A stretch of 42,360 nt of DNA, from assembly GCA_015490895.1 (NCBI GenBank), contig WFWY01000110.1, forward strand, positions 1 to 42,360. Reading direction: 5' to 3'. Source of the stretch: Thiotrichaceae bacterium (GTDB taxonomy: Bacteria; Pseudomonadota; Gammaproteobacteria; Thiotrichales; Thiotrichaceae). The notes under the pieces were generated by a model. The model saw nothing but the letters and a program-made list of their open reading frames with translations. It was not told the DNA's origin and did not search any database. Numbering within the stretch: position 1 is the first letter of the stretch; every line of letters starts with the position of its first letter. A program made the position numbers and the translations under genes. Positions 9,220 through 17,262 of the stretch are shown here, in pieces.

Positions 9220-9296
9220 GGGTAAAATCCTCAATATACATAGTTGGATGGGAACGTAACACTAACCCCTATTTGCCGCAAGTAACACTACCAATA

Positions 9297-9833
9297 CTAA
9301 TGCTTATTATTGCCCGGCGATTCAGCTGCATGAGATAGATATAGCGCCAGCCCCAGAAAGGCGATACCACCTGCCAGGTACAACAAATCCAGTGCTGTAT
9401 TAAACGCCATCTCATTACTGTATTCAAAAAATTTCACAATCAGAATCATCAGAACCACCTTGGCCAACCGGTTCTTGAGATCATCCAGGCTGTGAATCAC
9501 CAATATTTTGGATGCGGTTGCCAAGTGTTCTGCATCATCTATCTTGCTAATAAACAATTCGTACAAACCCAGTGAAAAAATTATCAACACCGTTGCCAGC
9601 AAATAACCATCAATAATTTCTACCACATGCGTGATCATATTCGTACGAAACATTTCCTTGGCTTCACCCGACAAGGCACTGTACTCATGTAAGTGAGTAA
9701 TCATCTGCCAGGCATCGATGGTTGCCATATACATCATGGCAACTGCAGCCGCCAGACTGGCAATCACAGCTGCAATAACAAGCAGGCGGCTGTTCCAGAG
9801 AAATTTTTCAAACAGTCTTTCTATCATTTTCAT
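9297..9833 (-). CDS. YqhA family (UPF0114) inner-membrane protein
   Basis: 178 residues with four hydrophobic segments (about residues 15-37, 75-95, 120-138 and 145-165). The N-terminal FEKFLWNSR, the middle GLYELFISKID and DLKNRLAKVVLMILIVKF match the UPF0114/YqhA family, whose function is unknown. It starts in an ATGA overlap with the tilS stop, so it is translated from the tilS message. The ATG two codons later is an alternative. Confidence 0.8.
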   Translation of the reverse strand: MKMIERLFEKFLWNSRLLVIAAVIASLAAAVAMMYMATIDAWQMITHLHEYSALSGEAKEMFRTNMITHVVEIIDGYLLATVLIIFSLGLYELFISKIDDAEHLATASKILVIHSLDDLKNRLAKVVLMILIVKFFEYSNEMAFNTALDLLYLAGGIAFLGLALYLSHAAESPGNNKH

Positions 9834-11143
9834 AAGATCAGGTCAGAAGGAGCTATCTGTGCCACACCAGGCACACAAATTAATTGCTCATTAGCATAAA
9901 TTAGCGGTAGACGTGCTCGTTGCCAGGGCGGGATACCCTTTTCCTGCAACAGATTCTTTAACGTCAGCATGTGTTTTCGATGCTGTGGCCGCAGCCTCTC
10001 GCCTCCGCACCGAAAGCGGACAGTAACAGGAACAGCGCGTTCCAGTAAAACCTTTTTCAACTCGCCCAGGTCATCGGGCTGCAACACGCCTCTACCTCCC
10101 GGTATCTGCAATGGATGATGCAAATCCCAGGGAATGCAAACCGTTTTTTCTAAAGCTGTCACCACTGGCAAAGGGGGCTGGATATATACATCATCCCGAT
10201 AACGCCTAACTTCAACTCCTGACCAGTGTACCCGTGGGGTTGCAGACAAAACGCTTTGAAACACATCCTCTAGCAGATGCTGCAACTGCTTTTCTGAAGG
10301 CACAGTGAAGCCTGATTTTTTCACCCAGTGCCGAATGACGGCCTTGCGCTTCACCACCGGTAACTGATTCACCGAGTGACGGGAAAGGGTGCCCTCACGA
10401 GAGCCCGTTAACGTTGTCATTTCATCTTCAATATAAGATGATAGCAAGCTCCCGGCCTCTGCCTGTACCCTTGCAACACGCGCCAGGGTTACATCCATTC
10501 GTGGCCAGCGCTGCTGTAGCAGAGGAATCACCTCATTACGTAAAAAATTGCGGTCAAAACGGCTTTCGCTATTCGTCGGGTCTGTAATATACGCCAGCTG
10601 AAAACGCTGTGCATAGGCTTCCAGCATAGCCCGGGAATACGTCAGTAAAGGACGTAGATGGTACGTTGCTGCAATGCTGCGTGTCGCCGGCATGGCAGCC
10701 AGACCATCCAGCCCACCACCTCGTAATAGCTGCAACAAGACCGTCTCGGCCTGATCATTCTGGTGATGAGCCGTTAATAATTTTTCATCTTCCTGCAAAT
10801 GCCCCGCCAGAGCCCGGTAACGTACAGTACGCGCCACTGCTTCCAGACTTTGACCTTCGGTAGGGGGAAGCTGTACCGACAGGGTCTGGTGCTCACAATT
10901 TAATGCTTTTGCAATAGACTGACAATGCGCTGCCCAGTCTGTCGATGCCGGCTGCAAACCGTGATCTATATAGATTGATCGCACCGAAAGACCAGCATGA
11001 CGGGATTGCAGCGTAGCAAACAGATGGAGCAAGACGTGTGAATCCAGACCGCCACTGTAGGCAATTAAATATTTCCCTGATGGCGACGCTGTTGAAAAAA
11101 ATTGTCGGGCAAAGGTATCAGCGCTTAAAACAGAGTCACTCAC
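9830..11143 (-). CDS. tilS: tRNA(Ile)-lysidine synthase
   Basis: Converts the wobble C of the tRNA-Ile CAU anticodon to lysidine using ATP and lysine, changing identity from Met to Ile. 437 residues. The PP-loop SGGLDS is at residues 30-35, and HHQNDQAETVLLQLLRGGG and RNFLRNEVIPLL are typical. The C-terminal TilS domain carries RFRCGGERLRP and LKNLLQEKGIPPW. The start is a GTG that shares one base with the accA stop (TAGTG), a tight coupling; the end overlaps the next gene by 4 bases. Confidence 0.95.
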   Translation of the reverse strand: MSDSVLSADTFARQFFSTASPSGKYLIAYSGGLDSHVLLHLFATLQSRHAGLSVRSIYIDHGLQPASTDWAAHCQSIAKALNCEHQTLSVQLPPTEGQSLEAVARTVRYRALAGHLQEDEKLLTAHHQNDQAETVLLQLLRGGGLDGLAAMPATRSIAATYHLRPLLTYSRAMLEAYAQRFQLAYITDPTNSESRFDRNFLRNEVIPLLQQRWPRMDVTLARVARVQAEAGSLLSSYIEDEMTTLTGSREGTLSRHSVNQLPVVKRKAVIRHWVKKSGFTVPSEKQLQHLLEDVFQSVLSATPRVHWSGVEVRRYRDDVYIQPPLPVVTALEKTVCIPWDLHHPLQIPGGRGVLQPDDLGELKKVLLERAVPVTVRFRCGGERLRPQHRKHMLTLKNLLQEKGIPPWQRARLPLIYANEQLICVPGVAQIAPSDLIL

Positions 11144-12096
11144 TACTCTTCAAACTTGCCATAAGCCATTAAGCGCTTGTGGCGACGCTCCAGCAGCTTA
11201 TCCATATTCAAGGCTTTCAAATCACGCAAGCTGCTCACCAGAGCTTCACGTATATTGGCACAAGCCGCATCGAAATCCCGGTGTGCACCCCCTAAGGGTT
11301 CAGGAATAATCTGGTCAATCAGACCCAGCTTTCTCAACCGGGCTGAGGTAATACCCAGTGCATCCGCGGCATCTGAAGCTTTACTCGCATCTTTCCATAA
11401 AATCGACGCACAACCTTCCGGGGAAATAACTGAATAAGTTGCATATTCCAGCATCATTACCCGATCCGCCACTGCAATCGCCAGAGCACCTCCTGACCCC
11501 CCTTCACCAACCACAGTCGCAATAACCGGTGTACGCAGTTTTGACATCTCAAAAAGGTTTCTGGCAATGGCCTCACTCTGCCCTCGCTCTTCAGCACCGA
11601 TCCCCGGGTAGGCACCTGGTGTATCGATAAAGGTCAAAATCGGCAAATGAAATTTTTCTGCCAGCTTCATCAACCGCAAGGCTTTTCGATAACCTTCTGG
11701 TCTTGGCATACCAAAATTCCGGTATACTTTTTGCTTCGTATCACGGCCTTTCTGGTGGCCAATGACCATCACGGGGCGCCCCTCGAAACGGGCAACGCCT
11801 GTCACAATCGCCGGATCATCACCGTAGGCACGATCACCGTGCAATTCCTGAAAGTCTGTAAATAGATTATCAATTAAATCCGTCGTGTAAGGTCGTCCCG
11901 GGTGTCTGGCTAACTGCGATACCTGCCAGGCTGTGAGCTTGCTAAATATCGACCTGGTGAGCGAGTCCACTTTGGTTTCCAGGCGGGCAATTTCTTCCCC
12001 GATATTGACATCCGAACTATCGACATAGCGAAGCTCTTCAATTTTGGCTTCCAACTCAGCAATCGGTTGTTCAAAATCAAGATAATCAGAATTCAT
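11143..12096 (-). CDS. accA: Acetyl-CoA carboxylase carboxyltransferase subunit alpha
   Basis: Alpha subunit of the carboxyltransferase that, with AccD, transfers CO2 from biotin-AccB to acetyl-CoA to make malonyl-CoA. About 317 residues. The N-terminal [19 protein letters not shown] is characteristic, as are [29 protein letters not shown] and [14 protein letters not shown] place the start at MNSDYL; the frame opens three codons earlier. The biotin carrier and carboxylase (accB, accC) are at 29255-31087. dnaE, the usual upstream partner, is absent; a 540-bp intergenic region precedes it. Confidence 0.97.
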   Translation of the reverse strand: MNSDYLDFEQPIAELEAKIEELRYVDSSDVNIGEEIARLETKVDSLTRSIFSKLTAWQVSQLARHPGRPYTTDLIDNLFTDFQELHGDRAYGDDPAIVTGVARFEGRPVMVIGHQKGRDTKQKVYRNFGMPRPEGYRKALRLMKLAEKFHLPILTFIDTPGAYPGIGAEERGQSEAIARNLFEMSKLRTPVIATVVGEGGSGGALAIAVADRVMMLEYATYSVISPEGCASILWKDASKASDAADALGITSARLRKLGLIDQIIPEPLGGAHRDFDAACANIREALVSSLRDLKALNMDKLLERRHKRLMAYGKFEE

Positions 12097-12638
12097 AAGT
12101 AGCATATAGTGATAGTCGTCGAGAGGCTGATATTACATGCCTTATCCGTAAAATACCATGCTCACGCAGCAAAGACGGCTCTGGATCTATGCCTACAAAC
12201 CCTGAATGTTCTGCCTCAAATGCCATAAAAAGCAATATATTCTGCGTGTTTTTTATCCTTCTTTACACTTTATTGACTCTTTTATTTACCTTTATTTACC
12301 ATTTCTTAGAAGATAGCTTTGGCCACTAATCGGAAATATGCATTCTCCCATCCCTGCATAGATAGCTAAAGCTACCCTGATAGCTATAAAAGACACTGGA
12401 AACGCAGAATCAGGGGCGTAGTGCATAACAGGTAATAAATACACACAACAGACGATACATCGTTAGGTTGGTTAATTGTTATTAAAAGCGCAACAATCAC
12501 ACCCTGACTGCCAAAATATACATTCAAGGATGATCGTATTAACACCAAGCATAAAGCGGCCAACCCCAGGCTCAGTATTAGCGACTTCCAGCGATATATT
12601 TATCAAACGACGGCATTAAGCCAGAGCATGGAGACATT
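12097..12638. promoter_or_regulatory. Long intergenic control region between accA and the five-repeat gene
   Basis: 542 bp with no convincing ORF, between divergently transcribed genes, so it should hold both promoters. Visible structure: a tandem TTTATTTACC pair near 12278-12300, and three copies of GATAGCT at 12312, 12361 and 12379. A GGAG lies 7 bases before the ATG at 12639. I see no tRNA or recognisable riboswitch. Confidence 0.4.
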
Positions 12639-14642
12639 ATGACATCTATACAAAATAACTATCACAGTGACACATGGACACGTGCCAGCAGCAACAGCCA
12701 TCGCTCTCACTCAAAACGTGCTGGCAATACAATGTCCAATGCTTTTCACGAGCACTTCGCATCACGCCGTCGCGGCAACCATGGCGGCAACCGCAGACAG
12801 TATGTTCGCCAACAAATGAGCCGGATGGTAAACCAGCAGAGCCAGAGCCTTCAGGCAGAAAGACAGGGACAGGAGCACCGACACGCATGTCCCGGCTTTG
12901 GCACGGTTAATGGTAACAACTCAGTTGACCAACAGATTAACAGCCTGCTGGAACAGATGGGTATACTCAATCAGGGTGAACCAGGGAACCTGCCGGGTGC
13001 AACCGACCCCTTAAATTTCCAGAATGATATCTCCGGATTTGATTTGAATGGAGTATTACAGTCACTCGGCTTAAACAGCCCGTCCAGCTCTGACCTCAAT
13101 GGTTTAACTGGACTGGAAGACATGCTAAACCAACTACTACAGCAACTATCATCAGGGAACAGGGACAACGCCCCCATGATGCCCCCGGTAACCATGATGG
13201 AAGACCGTATCGAAATCACCCTGGATACCAAGCCGATTTCTGGTGACACAACAGACTCAGATACTATCCCGTCTTTGCTGGACGACTTTGATCACAATCA
13301 GTTAAATGACCTGCTGCAAGCCTTTAGTCTGGATGAACTGGCTCAGATGTTGAGTGACGAAGGCACGACAGTCTCAGCCGATGAACTCATGCAGCTACTG
13401 GCTCAGTTAGGCCTCACAACCGACACTGATAATACGACTGAAACAGGCATGGACTCGGACAGGGACATGCCCATAAATGATACACCGATACCCGTTGAAC
13501 CCAATAATGGTATTGGAGATGGGGCAAACCCCATTACCACCGATGATAACGGTACTGTCCAGGCTCAGGCTATTCTGGATAGCCTGGATAGTGGCCAGCT
13601 GGCTAACTTATTACAGATGTTCAGTCTGGACGACCTGGCTCAAATGCTAAGCGATGAGGGAACTCAGGTTTCATCCGGTGAGCTTATGCAGCTACTGACA
13701 CAACTAGGACTTGCAACAGATAGCAGTAGCATGGACAGCGCTATGCCTGCTGATGGTTCTCCAGCAACTACAAATATCCCTTCCGCAGACATGATGACCA
13801 CATCTACGGATACAGGTACGGATACAGACACAATAGATGCAACAGCAGCAAATATCCAGACTCTGCTGGATGGCTTCGATACCAGCCAGCTCAATGACCT
13901 GCTGCAAATCTTTAGTCTGGATGAGCTGGCTCAAATGCTAAGCTCGGAAGGTACGCAAGTATCTGCCAGTGAGTTATCACTACTATTAACGCAACTTGGC
14001 CTTATTAGCAGTGGAACAGAGGCTGAGACAAACGCCGCTGACACCTCTAGCACGGCAGCGGAGACCTCATCTGATACCCCTTCGGTGAATACAGCAACAG
14101 GCAGCAATAGCACTGATGAAACACAAACATCCAGTACCAATGCAGACAACCCAACAGACAACACAAGCAATGCAGATATCCAGTCCCTGTTAAATGGTCT
14201 GGATGCAGGCCAGTTAAACGACCTGCTACAGGTATTTAGCCTGGACGAGCTGGCTCAAATGCTAAGCTCCGAGGGTACACAGGTTTCTGCTGATGAAATT
14301 TCCCTACTACTTGAACAACTTGGTTTATTAGGCCCTGATTCCGGCATTACAGATGCGGCATCAAACACCTCAACCGCGGGGACAATACCACCAGAAATAC
14401 CCTCTTCAACCAATACCCCTGCTGCGGAAAATTCCTCACCATCTGCTAATACGCCTACAACAACAGGTAGCAATGCCGATACCGAGTTACAAACATTGCT
14501 TGCTGAAAACAGTGGACTACTAGCCAATGTTTTTGACCTGTTTAGCCCACAGGAACTTTCCGATGCCTTAGCGCAGGAAGGCACGGATATTTCAGCCGGA
14601 GACCTGACAGCACTGCTTGGGCAATTAGGTATTAAAGCCTGA
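12639..14642 (+). CDS. Large acidic protein with five ~50-residue repeats, unknown function
   Basis: 667 residues, not recognised. Residues 1-95 are basic and rich in His, Arg, Asn and Gln. Residues 96-172 contain degenerate leucine-rich material. Five repeats follow at about 210-259, 309-358, 406-455, 514-563 and 617-666. The core reads QLNDLLQIFSLDELAQMLS, then EGTQVSASELSLLLTQLGL; the fifth is divergent. Linkers of ~50 residues are rich in Thr, Ser, Asp and Asn. Repeats are predicted helical, and the pattern hydrophobic helix, Gly, Val, Ser-x-x-Glu-Leu, helix recalls an EF-hand without most calcium ligands; this is inference. There is no signal peptide, membrane segment or RTX nonapeptide. 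One Cys (residue 84). The start has GGAG at -7. It is monocistronic, with MITEs directly after the stop. Confidence 0.85.
   Translation: MTSIQNNYHSDTWTRASSNSHRSHSKRAGNTMSNAFHEHFASRRRGNHGGNRRQYVRQQMSRMVNQQSQSLQAERQGQEHRHACPGFGTVNGNNSVDQQINSLLEQMGILNQGEPGNLPGATDPLNFQNDISGFDLNGVLQSLGLNSPSSSDLNGLTGLEDMLNQLLQQLSSGNRDNAPMMPPVTMMEDRIEITLDTKPISGDTTDSDTIPSLLDDFDHNQLNDLLQAFSLDELAQMLSDEGTTVSADELMQLLAQLGLTTDTDNTTETGMDSDRDMPINDTPIPVEPNNGIGDGANPITTDDNGTVQAQAILDSLDSGQLANLLQMFSLDDLAQMLSDEGTQVSSGELMQLLTQLGLATDSSSMDSAMPADGSPATTNIPSADMMTTSTDTGTDTDTIDATAANIQTLLDGFDTSQLNDLLQIFSLDELAQMLSSEGTQVSASELSLLLTQLGLISSGTEAETNAADTSSTAAETSSDTPSVNTATGSNSTDETQTSSTNADNPTDNTSNADIQSLLNGLDAGQLNDLLQVFSLDELAQMLSSEGTQVSADEISLLLEQLGLLGPDSGITDAASNTSTAGTIPPEIPSSTNTPAAENSSPSANTPTTTGSNADTELQTLLAENSGLLANVFDLFSPQELSDALAQEGTDISAGDLTALLGQLGIKA
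13266..14636 (+). repeat. Five coding repeats, ~150 bp each, ~300-bp period
   Basis: Units at about 13266-13415, 13563-13712, 13854-14003, 14178-14327 and 14487-14636. The first four share much DNA identity (for example CTGGCTCAAATGCTAAGC in several), which suggests recent duplication or gene conversion; the fifth is old. Linkers vary in length and sequence. Confidence 0.85.
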
Positions 14643-14654
14643 AAACAGGAAGCG

Positions 14655-14705
14655 TAGCGAAGTTTCAGCCTCAGGGAAACGATTGGGACTTGATCAGCCC
14701 CCCCC
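14655..14705 (+). mobile_element. MITE, subfamily A, right-end fragment
   Basis: GTTTCAGCCTCAGGGAAACG through GACTTGATCAGCCCCCCCC matches the right ~50 bp of A copies. It starts 13 bp after the stop of the five-repeat gene and is interrupted or followed immediately by the full B copy at 14706. Confidence 0.75.
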
Positions 14706-14873
14706 TTAAGGAGCCTCTGATTAAGTCTGAGTGGAATTTCTCGATTGATAGAATTGTTCAGTTTTTGCTTATAAATGGAGCTAATCGTCACTCTATTAGG
14801 GAGATTTTTAAGCAAAAAATGGGCGATTCTAGCTTCGAGAAAACCGCCCACGACTTATTCAGAGGCTCCTTAA
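14706..14873 (+). mobile_element. MITE, subfamily B, full-length copy
   Basis: 168 bp bounded by TTAAGGAGCCTCTGATTAAG and its inverted copy CTTATTCAGAGGCTCCTTAA, the best-preserved ends in the window. The interior frame stays open (DRIVQFLLINGANRHSI). The stop codon of the convergent hslO gene (14870-14872) lies wholly inside the right terminal repeat. Confidence 0.9.
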
Positions 14874-15781
14874 TGTAATGTCGGATTTCCAGAAGAATCA
14901 AGCCCGCCTTCACGAGAAAAGACGTTTTCTATATCAACCTGATCTAACTCATAATGCTGATTGCAAAACTCACAATCAACACTGACCTTACCCTGCTCAG
15001 CAAGAATTTCTTGAACTTCTTTTTTGCCCAGTGAGAACACGGCTTTTTCTATTTTCTGCTGCGAACAGTTACATTCAAAGCGTAACGGTTTGGCAGCATA
15101 CAAACGCAACTCTTCTTTATGGTACAGCCGATATAACAACGTCTTCGCATCCAGCCCCAGCAACTCGTCATCCGTCAAAGTTCCAGCTAAAGCTGTCGCA
15201 TGCTGCCAGTTACTCTCCCTGTCTTCAGCCGCTTCGTCGCACCCCCCCGGCAAACTTTGCAACATCAGCCCCGCTACACGTTGCTCACTAACCGCCAGCC
15301 ATAAACGTGTATACAACTGCTCAGACTGGGCAAAATAACCTCCCATACAGTCCGCCAGTGATGTGCCCTGTAACGACACCAGGCTTTGATAGCGCTCACC
15401 TTGTTGCTGTCCTGGTTTGGGCGTGTTTTCAACTGTTATCACCATTGTGCCAGTACCGAACAGCTCGCTAAAAGGAGCATTCTCAATAATCTCACCCTGC
15501 CAATGAGCAATACCCCGCAAGGCTCCCTCTGAACTTGCCTGTACTACCAGCATAGTAACCGGATATGTACCCTGAATCTGCATCACCAGTGAACCTTTAA
15601 ATTTTAACGACTCTGCCAGCAAACCAACAGCTGCCAGTGCCTCACCCAGCACACCTTGCACTGCTCCGGGATAATCGGCAGTCCGGCAAATAGCTTGCCA
15701 GGAAGATTCGAGTTGCAACCATTCGCCACGAATATTCAGGTTTTCAAGCAGGAAACGGTGAATTTTATCGGTCATCATCAA
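14870..15781 (-). CDS. hslO: Hsp33 redox-regulated chaperone
   Basis: Cytoplasmic holdase activated by oxidation, protecting proteins during oxidative and heat stress. 303 residues, normal length. The redox-sensing zinc centre is intact: C237 and C239 (FECNCS), C270 and C273 (CEFC). Upstream, GYFAQSEQL and QSLPGG are typical of the N-terminal substrate-binding domain. Start within MMMTDK is uncertain by two codons. The stop codon is supplied by a MITE terminal repeat, which may have changed the last residues. Divergent from the DMT transporter leader. Confidence 0.95.
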   Translation of the reverse strand: MMMTDKIHRFLLENLNIRGEWLQLESSWQAICRTADYPGAVQGVLGEALAAVGLLAESLKFKGSLVMQIQGTYPVTMLVVQASSEGALRGIAHWQGEIIENAPFSELFGTGTMVITVENTPKPGQQQGERYQSLVSLQGTSLADCMGGYFAQSEQLYTRLWLAVSEQRVAGLMLQSLPGGCDEAAEDRESNWQHATALAGTLTDDELLGLDAKTLLYRLYHKEELRLYAAKPLRFECNCSQQKIEKAVFSLGKKEVQEILAEQGKVSVDCEFCNQHYELDQVDIENVFSREGGLDSSGNPTLH

Positions 15782-15824
15782 AGCTATTTTTAGTCATAAA
15801 ACAGGGATTCTATCGTGCTGTCGA

Positions 15825-15853
15825 GTGTCTGTCCTGAAAAACTCTGTTACACT
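15825..15853 (+). promoter_or_regulatory. Candidate promoter of the leader/DMT transporter unit
   Basis: TGTTACACT at 15845-15853 gives an extended -10 (TG-n-TACACT); a -35-like TGTCCTG lies about 17 bases upstream. The predicted start is near 15860, at or next to the ATG of the leader ORF. Confidence 0.4.
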
Positions 15854-15859
15854 GTGTTC

Positions 15860-15943
15860 ATGTACCCCGTAAAGAACATTCTTCTACTCAAACTCTGGCG
15901 AGCCAGCGCCCTGAACGCAGCCAGACGCCCTCTTATTCTCTAA
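15860..15943 (+). CDS. Possible leader peptide, 27 codons, leucine-rich
   Basis: An ATG-TAA frame of 27 codons between a good extended -10 and the DMT transporter. Seven of 27 residues are Leu (NILLLKLW near the start) and the end is RRPLIL. The stop is 8 bases before the first arm of a set of competing hairpins, the geometry of attenuation leaders. No ribosome site is visible, and the predicted transcript start is close to the ATG, so translation would be leaderless or weak. I infer a regulatory role from position only; it may be a chance frame. Confidence 0.35.
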   Translation: MYPVKNILLLKLWRASALNAARRPLIL

Positions 15944-15950
15944 AAAACAC

Positions 15951-16018
15951 GGCTGCGGGAACCACTCCCACAGCCTATGACTGGATTCCCGCAGCACGAC
16001 TAAAAGCACAAGGAATCC
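15951..16018 (+). promoter_or_regulatory. Competing hairpins that could gate the DMT transporter ribosome site
   Basis: Arm 1 GGCTGCGGGA (15951-15960) can pair with arm 2 TCCCACAGCC (15966-15975, one mismatch), or, shifted by one base, with arm 3 TTCCCGCAGC (15986-15995, perfect 10 bp). Arm 3's neighbour GGATTCC (15983-15989) is also the exact complement of GGAATCC (16012-16018), which contains the ribosome site of the gene at 16021. So 1:2 pairing frees arm 3 to hide the ribosome site and 1:3 pairing exposes it. No U-tract is present, so control would be translational. Confidence 0.5.
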
Positions 16019-16020
16019 GC

Positions 16021-16950
16021 ATGACCCGCCCTATTTCCACACCTGCCTCTTCTGAGCACGTCCAGTTTCGCTCCGGCATCCTGTTTGCCATTACCGGGAC
16101 AGCACTGTTCTCCCTTAAATCCATTTTTATTAAACTGGCCTTTCAGGAAGATATTGATGCCACCACACTACTCACCCTGCGTATGTTAATCGCGCTACCG
16201 TTTTATCTCTTTATCTTGTTATATGCCATCAAAACCCGGCCTGGCAAGGCGGCGAAATTATCGTATGAAAATATCCTGCAAATAGCTGGCCTGGGATTTC
16301 TTGGCTACTATCTGGCATCCTATCTGGACTTTGCAGGGCTGACCTTCATCTCTGCCCAGCTGGAGCGCCTCACCCTGTTTACCTACCCCATTATGGTTGC
16401 CCTGCTAAGCTGGTTCTTTTTCAGGGAAAAAATCACCCTGAATACCATACTCTCTCTGCTTTTAAGCTATCTGGGTATCAGCTTTTTATTTGCCACCGAA
16501 GCTACGACCTATTCCACCCAGGCGCACACTGCACAGGGAACACTACTGGTCGCAGGTGCAGCCTTGAGCTTTGCGTTTTACGTGATCTTCAGTAAAACCC
16601 ATATTACCCGCCTGGGTAGTCTGATTTTTACCAGTATCGCCATGATCGCTTCACTGCTCTTTGTCCTCGTGCAATTCTTTGCGACGCATAACGCCACAGA
16701 CCTGCTGGTTTCCAAAAAGCTCTGGGCACTGGCATTCATGCTTGCCCTGTTCTGTACTGTCATCCCCAGTTTCTTTACCAGCGAAGCCATTCACCGTATT
16801 GGTGCAACCCGCACCAGTATCACCGGAACCCTTGGTCCGGTGATCACTATCATTCTGGCTGTGAAGGTACTGGGCGAACCATTTGGCTGGGAGCAAGTAG
16901 TGGGGTTGTTGCTGGTATTGCTAGGAGTGAGCTTGCTGAGAGCAAAATAA
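16021..16950 (+). CDS. DMT-superfamily (EamA) transporter
   Basis: 309 residues with ten hydrophobic segments in two five-helix halves, the usual EamA x2 layout; the N-terminal ~18 residues are cytosolic. TALFSLKSIFIKLAF and LGPVITIILAVKVLGEPFGW are typical of the first and last helices. Members export or import small metabolites, often amino acids; the substrate cannot be read from sequence. AGGA lies 6 bases before the ATG and lies in a predicted pairing with the leader. A leucine-rich leader ORF upstream hints at branched-chain amino acids, but only weakly. Confidence 0.85.
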   Translation: MTRPISTPASSEHVQFRSGILFAITGTALFSLKSIFIKLAFQEDIDATTLLTLRMLIALPFYLFILLYAIKTRPGKAAKLSYENILQIAGLGFLGYYLASYLDFAGLTFISAQLERLTLFTYPIMVALLSWFFFREKITLNTILSLLLSYLGISFLFATEATTYSTQAHTAQGTLLVAGAALSFAFYVIFSKTHITRLGSLIFTSIAMIASLLFVLVQFFATHNATDLLVSKKLWALAFMLALFCTVIPSFFTSEAIHRIGATRTSITGTLGPVITIILAVKVLGEPFGWEQVVGLLLVLLGVSLLRAK

Positions 16951-17005
16951 CAACTCCTGTATTTTTCACCGGGGTAAATTTGATAGAACATTCATATGAC
17001 GCGTC

Positions 17006-17223
17006 ATGATGACTTGTTCTCAAGGATTTATCCTCGCCAGAGTGATTAGCCTTAATTATCAATTACTCATTGAGAAAGGAGCCAGTCTGAACATCATCAA
17101 CAATGCCCGGGAAGCGCTCCTGGATGTCGCCAATAAAAGAGGTTTGCGAAATATTACCCTGCTTATCAGGCAAGAAGGCAGACTAACAGCAAGCCAGATG
17201 GGAGCCAACCCTGAGCCGAGCAT
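17006..17223 (+). pseudogene. Possible remnant of a histidine kinase ATPase domain
   Basis: A plus-strand frame contains LNIINNAREALLDVANKRGL followed by RNITLLIRQEGR, which looks like the N-box and following strand of a HATPase_c domain (NLxNNAxEA). There is no H-box upstream and no G1/G2 box downstream, and the frame runs into the 3' end of the convergent pmbA gene. I read this as a short decayed fragment filling the ~310 bp between the transporter and pmbA. Alternatively the resemblance is accidental. Confidence 0.4.
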
Positions 17224-17262
17224 TTTCGTATTTATCACATACCGTAAAACCAGCTTTTCCTG

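Noticed and set aside
13266-14636. RTX or calcium-binding adhesin repeats
   Set aside because: No GGxGxD nonapeptides, and the loop lacks the Asp ligands of a true EF-hand; only the overall pattern is similar.
14255-14851. 198-codon minus-strand frame through the last repeats and the MITE
   Set aside because: Composition mirrors the repeat gene on the other strand, and it runs through the element without a ribosome site.
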